DNA of 64,000 bases, taken from the NCBI RefSeq assembly GCF_036250675.1, contig NZ_CP109592.1, positions 9,052,001 to 9,116,000 on the forward strand, written 5' to 3'. The translations under genes and the position numbers were made by a program. Source of the DNA: Streptomyces sp. NBC_01689. GTDB lineage: Bacteria; Actinomycetota; Actinomycetes; Streptomycetales; Streptomycetaceae. The notes beneath the pieces are model-generated. The model saw only the letters and a list, made by a program, of their open reading frames with translations, was not told where the DNA came from and did not search any database. This document shows positions 50,498-59,972 of the stretch, piece after piece. Positions within the stretch are counted from its first letter, which is position 1; each line of letters starts with the position of its first letter.

Positions 50498-52150
50498 TCA
50501 CATGGAGGTGAACCGCTCGGCGATGCCGCGTCGTGGTCGGCCCGGGTGGTGGGTGATCCGCCTACGGGCGTCCTTGAGCACGCGTCGGGCCGCGAGCCGG
50601 CCTGACGTGGCGTTGGTGCCCGCACCTGGCCAGGTGGACGCGCCGGTCAGGTACAGGCCGGGGACCGCCGTGCGGTAGCCGCTGTGCCCGTACATCGGGC
50701 GGAAGACGAAGTTCTGCGCGAGGTGGTGGCTCCCCGCGACGCTGTCGCCGCCGACGAGGTTCGGGTCGGCCGCTTCGAGGTCCTCGGGGGAGTACGCGGT
50801 CAGCCCGGCGATCCGGGACCGGGCGCCGGGTGCGTACCGCTCCAGTTTGGCGAGGACCCGGTCGGTCATCGCCTCGACGACCTCGGACCAGCCGGTGCCG
50901 TGGATCGTACCGGCCGCGTCACCCCGTACGGCCGACGGCATCGTACGGACCTGGATCCACACGACGTGGCGGCCTGCCGGGGCCCGCGTCGGGTCCACCG
51001 CGGAGGTCTGCCCGACGATCAGCAGGGGTTCCACGGGGAGAAGCCCGGCCTGTGATTCGGCGTAGGTTCGCGCCAAGTCGTCGACGTACGGCGCCACATG
51101 GACGTAGGCGAAGCCCGCCGGCTCGTCTCCCGCCTCCCAGGGCAGAGGGCCGTCGAGGGCGAGGTGGAGCATCAGGGTGCCGGGCCCGTACCGGTAGTGG
51201 GACGCCTTGCGGCGCACCCGGGCGGGCACTTGATCGGGGTCCAGGAGCCGTCGATAGAGGGCCGTGGGTCCCACGTCCGCGATCACCGCGCGGCGGGCCG
51301 TGAGGACGTCCCCCGTGGTGTCGCGGACGCCCGCGGCCCGTCCGTCGCGGCAGACCATGCGGTCCACCTCGACACCGGTGCGGACCTCGCCGCCGTACGC
51401 GGTCAGTACGTCGGCGAGCGCTCGCGGGAGGAGCTGTGCGCCGCCTTCGACCACGGACATGCCGTTCTCCATGTCCGCGAAGAGTTCGAGGAGCGGGAAC
51501 ATCGCCCCGCCCGCGACGTCCGGTGCGAAGTCCAGGTGCATGCCCCAACAGGCGGCCATCGCCCGCGCCTCCGGCGTGCTGAACCAGGTCTCGCCCAGTT
51601 CCCGGGTGCTCATCAGCAGGGTGTGGGCCAGTTCGGCCGCACCGCTCGCCCCGTGATGGCGCAGCAGGCCCAGCACCTGGCGGCCGGCTGCCGCGGAGGG
51701 CATCGCGGACCCGTAGAGCCCGAACAGGTACGGCGCGAACTTACGGTACTCCTCGTAGAGTTCCGCGAAACCCTCGGCGTCACCGGCGTCGTGTGCCGCC
51801 AACTGCCCGAGGGTGCGCGCGTAGTCGTGATGGACCGCGAGGCTCCGGCCGTCCGGGAACACGTTGGCGTAGGGGCGGTCGGTGCTCCGGAACCGCAGCC
51901 CGCGCCGTGTCAGCTCGTCCGCGAAGTCGGCGTACGCTCGCGATCCGAGGAAGAGGTTCTGGTTGGTGGAGTAGAGGTCGTGCACGAACCCGGGCAGCGT
52001 GACCTCACCGCTCGCGATCGCTCCACCCACCGCGGCCCCGCGCTCGACCACGGCGACCGACCACCCGGCCCGTGCCAGGTACAGGGCGGCGACCAGGCCG
52101 TTGTGGCCGGCACCGACCACGACCGCGTCGTAGATATCCGTGGAGGTCAT
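50498..52150 (-). CDS. FAD-dependent oxidoreductase of the phytoene desaturase/PYROXD2 type
   Basis: A 550-residue flavoprotein. The N-terminal dinucleotide site is YDAVVVGAGHNGLVAALYLA, and ERGAAVGGAIAS follows as in carotenoid-desaturase-like proteins. HLAQNFVFRPMYGHSGY and GLYLTGASTWPGAGTNATSG form the C-terminal FAD contact. The closest general type is PYROXD2-like rather than true CrtI, because no carotenoid gene is near. The reaction is unknown. ATG 52150 is the family-like start, with GGGAGG 9 nt upstream. Its stop is 10 bp before the GNAT start, so the two are probably one transcript. Confidence 0.87.
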   Translation of the reverse strand: MTSTDIYDAVVVGAGHNGLVAALYLARAGWSVAVVERGAAVGGAIASGEVTLPGFVHDLYSTNQNLFLGSRAYADFADELTRRGLRFRSTDRPYANVFPDGRSLAVHHDYARTLGQLAAHDAGDAEGFAELYEEYRKFAPYLFGLYGSAMPSAAAGRQVLGLLRHHGASGAAELAHTLLMSTRELGETWFSTPEARAMAACWGMHLDFAPDVAGGAMFPLLELFADMENGMSVVEGGAQLLPRALADVLTAYGGEVRTGVEVDRMVCRDGRAAGVRDTTGDVLTARRAVIADVGPTALYRRLLDPDQVPARVRRKASHYRYGPGTLMLHLALDGPLPWEAGDEPAGFAYVHVAPYVDDLARTYAESQAGLLPVEPLLIVGQTSAVDPTRAPAGRHVVWIQVRTMPSAVRGDAAGTIHGTGWSEVVEAMTDRVLAKLERYAPGARSRIAGLTAYSPEDLEAADPNLVGGDSVAGSHHLAQNFVFRPMYGHSGYRTAVPGLYLTGASTWPGAGTNATSGRLAARRVLKDARRRITHHPGRPRRGIAERFTSM

Positions 52151-52364
52151 CGCCCGGGCCTCCCGCCCGTCGGAGGAGCGACGGCTGTCGACGACACGTT
52201 CGGCGGAGATGCCTGTCATCCATGGTAGTCACCCGCTGCCGGACGGGCCGGACGGCGAACGGGACGAACCGGAGCTGGCGGTCGATACCTGTGAGAGGCA
52301 CCCGCGACCCGGACATGTATCGAATCTGCGTTCGGATTGGTGGTCGCGCAGGACACGTACGCGT

Positions 52365-53975
52365 TCAGACCGTGGGAGCGCGCAGGTCGGGAACGGGCTG
52401 GTTGTCCGGAGCGGGCCGACCGGGGGTGGGACAGCCGGGCTCGGGCCGGCCCGGAGCGGGGTGTTCGGGCGCGTGGGTGTGTTCGGCCCAGATGGTCTTG
52501 CCGTGGTGGCCGTGGCGTGTTCCCCAGCGCTCGGCGAGCTGGGCGACGATGAACAGCCCGCGACCGTTCTCGTCGAAGGTGCGGGCCCGGCGCAGGTGCG
52601 GCGACGTGCTGCTGCCGTCGGCGACCTCGCAGACCAGGCTGCCGGCGTGGTGGATCAGACGCAGTTGAATGGGCGGCTGGGCGTGGCGGATGGCATTGGT
52701 GACCAGCTCGCTGACGATGAGTTCGGTGGTGGGGGCGGCGTCCGTGAGACCCCAGGAGTCCAGCTTCTCCGCGATGTGGGTACGGGCGTAGGAGACGGCG
52801 GCCGGGTCGGCCGGCAGGTCCCAGGTGGCGACGGTACGGGTGTCCAGGGCGTGGGTACGGACGGCGAGGACCGCCGCCTGGGCGTCAGGAGTGTCGGCCA
52901 GGGCGCTGACGGCGGACCGGCAGGTGGCGTCCAGGGAGGTCCGCGGCCTGGCGAGCGCGCCGAGCAGCTCGCGGCCGGCGGATCTCCGCGCGCTGGTGCC
53001 GGTGTGAGTGTACAGCAGGAGCAGGCTTCCCTCGGGGAGATCGGTCTCCGTGGTCTCGAAGGGCAGGTCCGCCTGTCCCAGCGACGGGCCCTCGGGCAGG
53101 TCGAGGGAGGTGACCGTGCCGTCGGGCGTGACGACGGCGGGCGGGGGGCCGCCGGCGCTCGCGACGGTGCAGCTGCACGACGCGGGGTCGTATACCGCGT
53201 ACAGGCACTGAGCGCTCACGGTGCCGGTGGTCCGGGGCTCCCGGCCGGGGCGGACGTCGGGGCGCAGCCGGGTGAGGACGTCGGCGAGGTGCGTGAGGAG
53301 TTCGTCCGGCTGCAGATCGACGTCGGCCAGAGTGCGTACGGCGGCCCGGAGCTCGGAGGCGGTGGCGGTGGCGTCCGGTCCGGTCACCGCACCGGCGACG
53401 AGTCCGACGCGGGCGCCGGACAGCGGGATGGCGTCGAGCCACTGGGCGCGGGCGCCGAGCCGCCCGGATCCGGTGACGCACTGCCCGGCCAGCTCCACCA
53501 CCGCGGGCTGCGGGAGCGCGGCGGGCAGGATCGAGCGGGGCGGGACCGTCATGGCGTGCGGAGTGCCGGGGGCACCGCAGTCCTGGCCGGCGGGCGGGGC
53601 CTCCGGACAGGACTGCTGCCGGGCGGGTCGGGTCCCGCCGGTCGGCCGGTTCGGGCGTGCCCGGTGGACCACGAGGCCCAGGGCGACGGACAGGGCGACC
53701 GCGGTGATCACGACCGTCCGGCCGCCCGCCGACACACCGTGGATGGCGAAGCCGTAGGTGGCGATGCTGGCGGCCAGCGTGGCGAGGCCGATGACCAGGG
53801 AGCGCCGCATGGGCAGGAGCGCGGCGGCGGTGACGGGGAGGAGCACGGAGAATCCCGACCAGCGGACGAGGCCGCCCGCGGACTCCTCCAGCTGCACGGC
53901 GCACGACGCGACGAGATAGACGACGAGCAGCATACAGAGCCACCTGTTGAGTCGCGTGGCAGTCATCGTCGTCAT
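52365..53975 (-). CDS. membrane protein with degenerate SpoIIE domain fused to an HATPase (anti-sigma kinase-like) domain
   Basis: 536 residues. Residues about 10-103 hold four membrane segments. The middle (about 150-375) aligns by spacing with SpoIIE/PP2C phosphatases but lacks their metal-binding acids: GARAQW replaces GGDW (174-179), AGAV replaces GDV (194-197), YTHTG replaces YTDG (322-326) and DAQAAVL replaces DDxALL. The C-terminal HATPase is intact: N-box ELVTNAIRHA (423-432), EVADG (450-454) and DENGRG (468-473), as in RsbW/SpoIIAB-type kinases. A Pro-rich tail with PGRPEPG/PGRPAPD repeats ends it. The phosphatase half is probably a binding or sensing module. ATG 53975 is chosen; ATG 53966 is close. 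A true SpoIIE phosphatase gene follows upstream, 44 bp away. Confidence 0.85.
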   Translation of the reverse strand: MTTMTATRLNRWLCMLLVVYLVASCAVQLEESAGGLVRWSGFSVLLPVTAAALLPMRRSLVIGLATLAASIATYGFAIHGVSAGGRTVVITAVALSVALGLVVHRARPNRPTGGTRPARQQSCPEAPPAGQDCGAPGTPHAMTVPPRSILPAALPQPAVVELAGQCVTGSGRLGARAQWLDAIPLSGARVGLVAGAVTGPDATATASELRAAVRTLADVDLQPDELLTHLADVLTRLRPDVRPGREPRTTGTVSAQCLYAVYDPASCSCTVASAGGPPPAVVTPDGTVTSLDLPEGPSLGQADLPFETTETDLPEGSLLLLYTHTGTSARRSAGRELLGALARPRTSLDATCRSAVSALADTPDAQAAVLAVRTHALDTRTVATWDLPADPAAVSYARTHIAEKLDSWGLTDAAPTTELIVSELVTNAIRHAQPPIQLRLIHHAGSLVCEVADGSSTSPHLRRARTFDENGRGLFIVAQLAERWGTRHGHHGKTIWAEHTHAPEHPAPGRPEPGCPTPGRPAPDNQPVPDLRAPTV

Positions 53976-54019
53976 CACCTCTCCATGGATTCCACATCGT
54001 TTGGGGAGTACCGGACGAG

Positions 54020-55282
54020 TCACGGGCCGGCCTCCGTCACGTGGTGCGGCCGGGACGGTTGTGGACCCTGACCGGAGCCGGGAACGGGGGTGCGCCGGAT
54101 GGCCACCAGGGCGAGATCGTCCTCCAGGCGGCCGCCCGCGTGGACGTCGACGTCGTCGTTGATGCGCCGCAGCAGTCCGCGCGGGCACTGCCACGGCCAG
54201 TCGGCGGCCCGTTCGAGGATCGGATAGAAGCCGCCTCCGGTGTCGCGGGCCTCGATGACGCCGTCCGTGTAGAGCAGCAGTGTGTCCGCCGGTCCGAAGG
54301 CGAAGGTCTCCACGGGATAGGCGTCGGGAGAGGTTCCGGCCAGCCCCAGGGGCGGTGCGGGACGCGGTACGGACAGGGTGGTCACCTCGCCGCGGCCGCC
54401 GCGCAGGGGCGACGGGTGCCCGCAGCTGACGACATGGACGAGGGGCGATTCGTCGGGGATCTCGACGAGCAGCGCGGTGATGAAACGTTCGCCGCTCTCG
54501 GGATCACTGTCGGTGAGCTGCGCCAGATGCCTGCGGACACTGCTCTCCAGGGCGGCCGCCAGTCCGGGAAGCGCGGCGTGCCGGTGGGCCGCCTCCCGGA
54601 AGGCACCGAGCAGGGCGGAGGCGTCCTCGACGGCGGGCAGTCCCTTGCCGCGGACGTCGCCGATGAGGAAGCGGGTCGCGTGGTCGGTCCGGGCGGCGGC
54701 GTACAGGTCACCACCCACCAGGGCGTGCTCCGCCGCCGCCCGGTACGTGCACGCGACCCGCAGCGGACCCATCCGCGCGGGCAGCGGGCGCAGCACGACC
54801 CGCTGGGCCACCTCGGCCACCGCCCGTACCTGGGTCAGTTCCCTCAGATCGCGGTCGTGCAGGGTCCGGGCGGAGACGACGAAGACGGACACCACCAGCA
54901 GGGCCGCGATGTGGATCGGCAGGAGAGGCGAGTGCAGCAGGCCGTCATGGCGGTCGACGACGAACACCGCGGCGCTGGCGGCCAGAGCGGTGGCCGTGGT
55001 GAAGCGGGCGCCGGCGAACGCCGCCGTGGAGGTCGGGGCGGCGACCAGGAGGGGTGACAGGTGGACGGCCATGGGAGCGAAGGTGGCGGCCAGGGTGATG
55101 GAGGTGATCAGCGCGACCGGGACCGCCGACCGGCGGAGGAGGCCACCTGACCGCGGTCCGCCGTGTACGAAGGGGGTGTGCCACGGATCCCGCGTCCGGC
55201 CACCGCCGGCACACCACCCGGCGAGCGGGTGTTTCCGCCCGCCCGCGCCGGCTCGGGTGAGCGGAAGAGGCGAACGGATCAT
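54020..55282 (-). CDS. membrane-bound SpoIIE/PP2C-type serine phosphatase
   Basis: A 420-residue protein. Three to four membrane segments (LITSITLAATFAPMAV, ATALAASAAVFVV, IHIAALLVVSVFVVSA) precede a short coiled linker and a complete SpoIIE domain: GGDLY (190-194), IGDVRGKG (207-214), LLLYTDGVIEARD and EDDLALVAIRR supply the metal-binding acids. Such enzymes dephosphorylate anti-anti-sigma factors. ATG 55282 is the likely start, since upstream residues are low-complexity. It is transcribed just ahead of the pseudo-phosphatase/kinase gene at 52365, 44 bp apart, suggesting a matched pair. It is divergent from a NarL-type two-component system. Confidence 0.87.
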   Translation of the reverse strand: MIRSPLPLTRAGAGGRKHPLAGWCAGGGRTRDPWHTPFVHGGPRSGGLLRRSAVPVALITSITLAATFAPMAVHLSPLLVAAPTSTAAFAGARFTTATALAASAAVFVVDRHDGLLHSPLLPIHIAALLVVSVFVVSARTLHDRDLRELTQVRAVAEVAQRVVLRPLPARMGPLRVACTYRAAAEHALVGGDLYAAARTDHATRFLIGDVRGKGLPAVEDASALLGAFREAAHRHAALPGLAAALESSVRRHLAQLTDSDPESGERFITALLVEIPDESPLVHVVSCGHPSPLRGGRGEVTTLSVPRPAPPLGLAGTSPDAYPVETFAFGPADTLLLYTDGVIEARDTGGGFYPILERAADWPWQCPRGLLRRINDDVDVHAGGRLEDDLALVAIRRTPVPGSGQGPQPSRPHHVTEAGP

Positions 55283-55512
55283 GGGGGCCGCCCCGGGAGA
55301 GGAGGTGATGGGTCCTGACACTTCGAGCATCCGTCCGAGCGGGCGCGGGCACATCGGTGCCGTTCCGCACCCCGCGTGCGGAGGACCCCCGTAGGCGAAT
55401 CCGTGGGTACCACGGCCCCGGCTGCGCCCTGCCCGTACACCTTCCTGCGGGTTTCCCGCACACGGGTGGACAGCGGCTGCCTGACCGCGGGAGGGGATCT
55501 ACCGTTGCAGCT

Positions 55513-56211
55513 ATGGACGACCCCAGCTCCGCGCCGTCCCGGCAAGCGCCCCGGGAGGCGACCGCGCCGTCCCGGGAAACGCCTCGGGAGGTGACCGTCG
55601 TACTCGCCGACGATCATCTGGTGGTCCGGGCCGGCATGAGGCTGCTCCTGGCCCAGGACCCGGCTTTCCGGATCGTCGCCGAGAGCGCCACCGTGCCCGA
55701 CACCCTCGAAGCCGTGCGCCGGACCCGTCCGCGGGTGCTGGTCCTGGATCTGACCATGGCCGGTACGTCGAGCCTGCCCGTGATCCCCGCGTTGCTCGCC
55801 GCTTCTCCCGACACCCGGATCCTGGTCCTCACGATGCAGGAGGATCCGGCGTTCGCCCGGGAGGCCCTGCGCACCGGAGCGGCCGGATACCTGCTCAAAG
55901 AGGCGGCCGCCGAGGAGCTGCGGGCCGCCGCGCACCAGGTCGCCGACGGTGCGACCTATGTGCAGCCGGTGCTGGGCGCGAGGCTCGCGGTGGAGACGCC
56001 GGGATCCGCCGACCAGGAGTCGCTGACCACACGCGAGGCCGAGGTGCTGTCGCTGCTGGCGCTGGGCCACACCAACCAGGAGATCGCTCGGCAGCTCTAC
56101 GTCTCGGTCCGGACCGTGGAGTCCCATCGTGCCCGTATCCGGGACAAGCTCGGCAAGGACAGCCGTGCGGAGCTCATCGCCGCGGCCCGCGAGCGCGGCC
56201 TGGTGGCATGA
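55513..56211 (+). CDS. NarL/FixJ family response regulator
   Basis: A 232-residue response regulator. The receiver domain begins TVVLADDHLVVRAGMRLLL with acidic pocket Asp33-Asp34, phosphoacceptor Asp79 in VLVLDLTMAG, and the usual switch Thr and Lys (VLTMQE, GYLLKEAAAEEL). A LuxR-type helix-turn-helix closes it (LTTREAEVLSLLALGHTNQE, then IARQLYVSVRTVESH). An extra N-terminal segment of about 26 residues is rich in Pro, Ser and Arg with a repeated PREAT/PREVT pattern. It overlaps the start of the histidine kinase gene by 4 bp (ATGA). Confidence 0.9.
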   Translation: MDDPSSAPSRQAPREATAPSRETPREVTVVLADDHLVVRAGMRLLLAQDPAFRIVAESATVPDTLEAVRRTRPRVLVLDLTMAGTSSLPVIPALLAASPDTRILVLTMQEDPAFAREALRTGAAGYLLKEAAAEELRAAAHQVADGATYVQPVLGARLAVETPGSADQESLTTREAEVLSLLALGHTNQEIARQLYVSVRTVESHRARIRDKLGKDSRAELIAAARERGLVA

Positions 56212-57239
56212 GCGGACCGCGTCAGGCGCGCTGGGGCCTCGCCCTCCAGGCGGCCGGAACCTGTCTGCTCGCGGTCGCGGTGGTCCTGGAGGTCACCGAC
56301 CAGCCGCTGCCGTCCGAACTGGCGCTCTCCCTCGCCGCGGCGACCCCGTTCCTCGGGGCCGCACCGCTCTACACCGCGGGACGCCGGACCTGGATGGTGG
56401 TGGCCGGTGCCATCGCGCTCATGCTCGCCGTGGCCAGCCTGGTCCGGATCACCGAGCAGCCGCTGCTCAACGCGCTCCATGTGCTCCCGCTCCTCCTGGT
56501 CGCGTACACGGCTTCCACGATGCGCAGCGCGACCCACCGTGACCGGGGGCTCCAGCGGGAACGCGTCCGCGCCCGCCACGACGGCGCGGAGCGCGAACGG
56601 CGCCGCTGGGCCCGCGAACTCCACGACGACACCCTCCAGGAACTCGGCGCCGTGCAGGTGGTGCTCTCCTCGGCCGCCGCCGACGGACGGCCGGAGGCGA
56701 TGCGGGGCGCGATCGAGCAGGCACGCGCCCTGGTCGGCAACCAGATCACGTCGCTGCGCCACCTGATCACCGATCTGCGTCCCCTGGTCCTGGACGAACT
56801 GGGGCTGCGCGCGGCTCTGGAAGCCCTGTGCCGGCGCACCTCGGAGACCTTCGGAATCCGTGTCGAGCTGCGGATCGATCCTGAACAGGCCGACATCAGT
56901 GACCGGCTGGCCCCGGAAGTGCAGGCCCACGTGTACCGGATCGTGCAGGAGGCACTGACCAACGCGGTGAAACACGCCGACCCCACCCGGATCACGGTCG
57001 GTGTGGAGGCCGACCGACATGTCATGACGGTGACCGTGGCCGACGACGGACGGGGAATGCCGCAGGCCCCGGACGCCAGGCGCTGGCCGGCCCGGCGCGC
57101 GGCGTTGCTCCCGGTTTCCACCGTACGGGGGGTGGGGCTCTCCGCCATGCACGAGCGTGCGGACCTCATCGACGCCGAGCTCACGATCCGCAGCGTGCCG
57201 GGAGGAGGTACGGCGGTCGTCCTGAGCGTCCCCGAGTGA
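56208..57239 (+). CDS. sensor histidine kinase (HisKA_3 type)
   Basis: A 343-residue kinase. Four membrane segments occupy residues about 10-102 with almost no extracellular domain, so it probably senses a membrane or intramembrane signal. The dimerisation/phosphoacceptor helix carries His139 in RRWARELHDDTLQELG. The ATPase has N-box EALTNAVKHADPTRI, VADDGRGMP and GVGLSAMHERADLI. It partners the response regulator encoded directly upstream with an ATGA overlap. Unusually, the gene order is regulator then kinase. Confidence 0.9.
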   Translation: MSGPRQARWGLALQAAGTCLLAVAVVLEVTDQPLPSELALSLAAATPFLGAAPLYTAGRRTWMVVAGAIALMLAVASLVRITEQPLLNALHVLPLLLVAYTASTMRSATHRDRGLQRERVRARHDGAERERRRWARELHDDTLQELGAVQVVLSSAAADGRPEAMRGAIEQARALVGNQITSLRHLITDLRPLVLDELGLRAALEALCRRTSETFGIRVELRIDPEQADISDRLAPEVQAHVYRIVQEALTNAVKHADPTRITVGVEADRHVMTVTVADDGRGMPQAPDARRWPARRAALLPVSTVRGVGLSAMHERADLIDAELTIRSVPGGGTAVVLSVPE

Positions 57240-57522
57240 GGGAGCGGGACTGAGTGCCCGTGGCCGTGTGGCGCCGAGCCGACGTCTGGTGACCGCGTGC
57301 GCAACTGCACCGCCCGGGGCGGGGGTTGTGGGCGACTGGTGGCCGGTCGGCGTCTCGTCCGGCGTCCTGGTCGGCGGGCGACCGTCGCGTGCCCAGCGGT
57401 GCGGGGAGTTCTTACGAGAGGCTGACGCGGCGGCCGAACGCCTCCTGTCCCACCCTCCGCGTGGGCAACTCTGGCTCTGCCCGCCGCCGGCGTGGGTGGC
57501 GGCCGAGTCCGAGGAGCGACAC

Positions 57523-58728
57523 ATGAGCAGGCACGACAGGCGCAGGTCGACGCTGCGGTTCCGGCTGACCGTGGGCGCGGCCGGAGTCCTCGCCGCGGCG
57601 GCCGCCGCCGCGTCGGTGACCGTCGCCTCGGCGGGGGAGACCCGTCCACGGGGGGACACCGCCAAGGCCGATCATGCCGTCTTCGTCCAGGGTGACGAAC
57701 TGGACGGCAACACCATCCACGTCTTCGAGCGGGGCGAGGGCGGTCGGCTGACGGCCGCGGGCCGCTACGCGACCGGGGGCAGGGGCGGCGACCAGGTCGA
57801 CGCCCCCACCGACTCACTCGCCTCGCAGGGTTCGCTCGTCTACGACCAGCGCTCGGGGCGGCTTCTGGCCGTCAACGCGGGAAGCGGCACCGTGACCTCG
57901 TTCCGGGTGCGTGGCCAGAAACTGAGTGACCGTCAAGTCGTGTGGTCGGGCGGGGACTTCCCCTCGTCCCTCGCGGTGTCGGGCGGGCTCGCCTACGTCC
58001 TGAACGCGGGCGGCGCGGGCAGCGTCCAGGGTTTCCGGATCACGGCCAGAGGGCTCGAACCGCTGCGGGGGTCGCACCGCTCCCTCGGGCTGGACAACAA
58101 GAAGGTGCCCCTGTTCTCGAGTTCGCCGGGCCAGGTCGCGTTCACGCCGGGCGGCGGCCAGTTGGTCGTCACCACCAAGTCCGCGAACACCATCGAGGTC
58201 TTCCCCGTCGGGCGGGACGGGCGCCCCGCTCGCCGGGCGGTGATCAACGACTCGGCCGGAGGCGTGCCGTTCGCCGTCACCTTCGACCGGTCCGGCCGCA
58301 TGCTGGTGGCCGAGGCGAAGGACTCCACGGTCACCACGTACAAGGTGCGCGCCGACGGCGCGCTCGCCGTCCTCCAGAAACCTCTGCCGAACGGACAGAA
58401 GACACTGTGCTGGCTGGAGCGCGCGGGTGACTTCTTCTACGGGGGCAACACGGGAAGTTCGACCGTCACCGGTTACCGCACCGACCGCCACGGCGCACTG
58501 TCGTTGACCGACGCGAGCGGCGTCGCCACCCCGCCGTCGGCCGCGTCCCAGGGCGTCATCGACGTGGCGGTGACCACGGACGAGCGCTTCCTCTATGTGC
58601 AGAACGCGACGTCCGGCACGGTCGACGGGTTCCGGGTGGGCGAGAACGGCTCTCTGACCAAGGTGACCACGGTCACCGGGCTTCCCTCCTTCGCCGAATC
58701 CGGCATGGAGGGCATTGTCGCGGTGTAA
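57523..58728 (+). CDS. secreted beta-propeller protein (lactonase/YVTN-like)
   Basis: A 401-residue secreted protein. Signal peptide includes LTVGAAGVLAAAAAAASVTVASA. The mature part has repeated propeller blades (GRLLAVNAGSGTVTSFRVRG, GGQLVVTTKSANTIEVFPVG, ERFLYVQNATSGTVDGFRVG) of the lactonase/YVTN type, probably seven. The residues expected for 6-phosphogluconolactonase activity are not evident, so binding or structural roles are as likely. ATG 57523 follows GAGGAG at 6 nt. The 283-bp gap from the kinase gene holds no gene. It ends in a strong hairpin. Confidence 0.85.
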   Translation: MSRHDRRRSTLRFRLTVGAAGVLAAAAAAASVTVASAGETRPRGDTAKADHAVFVQGDELDGNTIHVFERGEGGRLTAAGRYATGGRGGDQVDAPTDSLASQGSLVYDQRSGRLLAVNAGSGTVTSFRVRGQKLSDRQVVWSGGDFPSSLAVSGGLAYVLNAGGAGSVQGFRITARGLEPLRGSHRSLGLDNKKVPLFSSSPGQVAFTPGGGQLVVTTKSANTIEVFPVGRDGRPARRAVINDSAGGVPFAVTFDRSGRMLVAEAKDSTVTTYKVRADGALAVLQKPLPNGQKTLCWLERAGDFFYGGNTGSSTVTGYRTDRHGALSLTDASGVATPPSAASQGVIDVAVTTDERFLYVQNATSGTVDGFRVGENGSLTKVTTVTGLPSFAESGMEGIVAV

Positions 58729-58754
58729 GGAAAGCGGCCGCCGCGACGATGGGC

Positions 58755-58778
58755 GCCCCGGGCACCTTTGCCCGGGGC
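58755..58778. terminator. hairpin terminator between convergent genes
   Basis: GCCCCGGGCA (58755-58764) and TGCCCGGGGC (58769-58778) form a perfect 10-bp stem with a 4-nt CCTT loop. Confidence 0.75.
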
Positions 58779-58907
58779 ACCGGGCCGTACCCGCTTTCTC
58801 CCGGCCCTGTGCATGGCCTCTCCGTGGCCCTTTCACGGACTTCGTCGGGGCATGTCTCGCGGCCCTGTGGGTGGCCGTGCCGGTGGCGCGACGGTCGGTC
58901 CCGGCCG

Positions 58908-59459
58908 CTACAGCAGCAGCACGACGGCGGCGCCGACGCCTCCGAGGAGCAGGGCGACCACGGCTTCGGGCCAGCCACCACGGCCCCAGCGGAACGGGCG
59001 GTCCAGAGCCAGCCTGCCCGGGCCGGTGGCGGCGACGCCGAGCGCCACGACCGCGATGCTCACGTTGTATTCCAGACCGCCCTCGGTCACCCACACCCCG
59101 TGGGCGGCGGTGACGGTCACCATGGCGTTGATCATCACGCCGATCATGGCCCCGGCGGCGAGGGGGGTGAACAGACCCATTGCGAAGCCGAGGCCGCCGA
59201 GGAGTTCGGAGCCGCCACCGATCACGGCGTAGACCTTGCCCGGCCGGTAGTCGAGTGAGTCGAGCGCCTTCGCCGTCGCGTTCAGTCCGTCACCACCGAA
59301 GATCCCGAAGAGTTTCTGGGCGCCGTGCCCCGCCAGCAACAGGCCGAACGTGAGCCTGATCAGCAACAGGCCGCAGTCGCCCGCCGAGACGGCTCTCCGT
59401 GCCGGAGCGTCGGCCGCGGGATCGGGAGAAGCGCGTAGGCGCCGGGGTATGGAGTTCAC
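58908..59459 (-). CDS. DoxX family membrane protein
   Basis: A 183-residue membrane protein of the DoxX group. The family pattern is clear: LLLIRLTFGLLLAGHGAQKLFG, IGGGSELLGGLGFAMGLFTP, AAGAMIGVMINAMVTV and YNVSIAVVALGVAATGPGRLALD, giving four helices. Family members have been linked to thiosulfate or redox homeostasis, but most, like this one, are of unknown function. GTG 59459 follows GGAGAAGAG and gives a short Arg-rich cytoplasmic start. It is convergent with the propeller gene. Confidence 0.87.
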   Translation of the reverse strand: MNSIPRRLRASPDPAADAPARRAVSAGDCGLLLIRLTFGLLLAGHGAQKLFGIFGGDGLNATAKALDSLDYRPGKVYAVIGGGSELLGGLGFAMGLFTPLAAGAMIGVMINAMVTVTAAHGVWVTEGGLEYNVSIAVVALGVAATGPGRLALDRPFRWGRGGWPEAVVALLLGGVGAAVVLLL

Positions 59460-59972
59460 GGGGACTCTTCTCCGCTCCGCGGTCCGCGGCGGGAGGCGGC
59501 TGACCTTCGAGGGGCCGGCGGAGCTCGTTGTCCGGTCGTCGTGACGCCATGGGAACGGCGTACGGGGAAGTCCGCGCCACGGCCACGCACGGGCCACGCA
59601 CGGTCACCATGTCCGGCGTCCGTCCGGGGCGCGCCGCCTGGTGTGTTCGTCGTGCGCCCATGGCTCTGTGCTTCCATCCTTACTCCACTCCGCCTCACAC
59701 GGTCGGTCGGCCGGTGGGCAACGGCGCATCCGGTTCCGGACCGGTCCCCGAACGGTCCCGGACAGTGATGCCCGGTCGCGCAGCGGCACGGCCATGCGGG
59801 ACGGAAGGCGGGATGGAAGATGGGTAGGACGGGACGCCTCGGGCGGCGCCATGTGCGGTGAGGCCGGGGCTCCGTCGACGCGGTGGAGGGCATCTCACCC
59901 GGGCGTGTGGTTTGCGCGGCGGTGAGGGCGCGTGCGGGCATGGCGGCGGTTCCTGCCGGAGAGAACGAGGAC
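59460..59972. other. divergent intergenic region
   Basis: These 513 bp between the DoxX and GH16-like genes hold several short open frames but none with a family signature. The stretch 59796-59835 is G-rich with GGGAC/GGAAG-type repeats on one strand. No firm promoter or dyad was identified. Confidence 0.4.
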
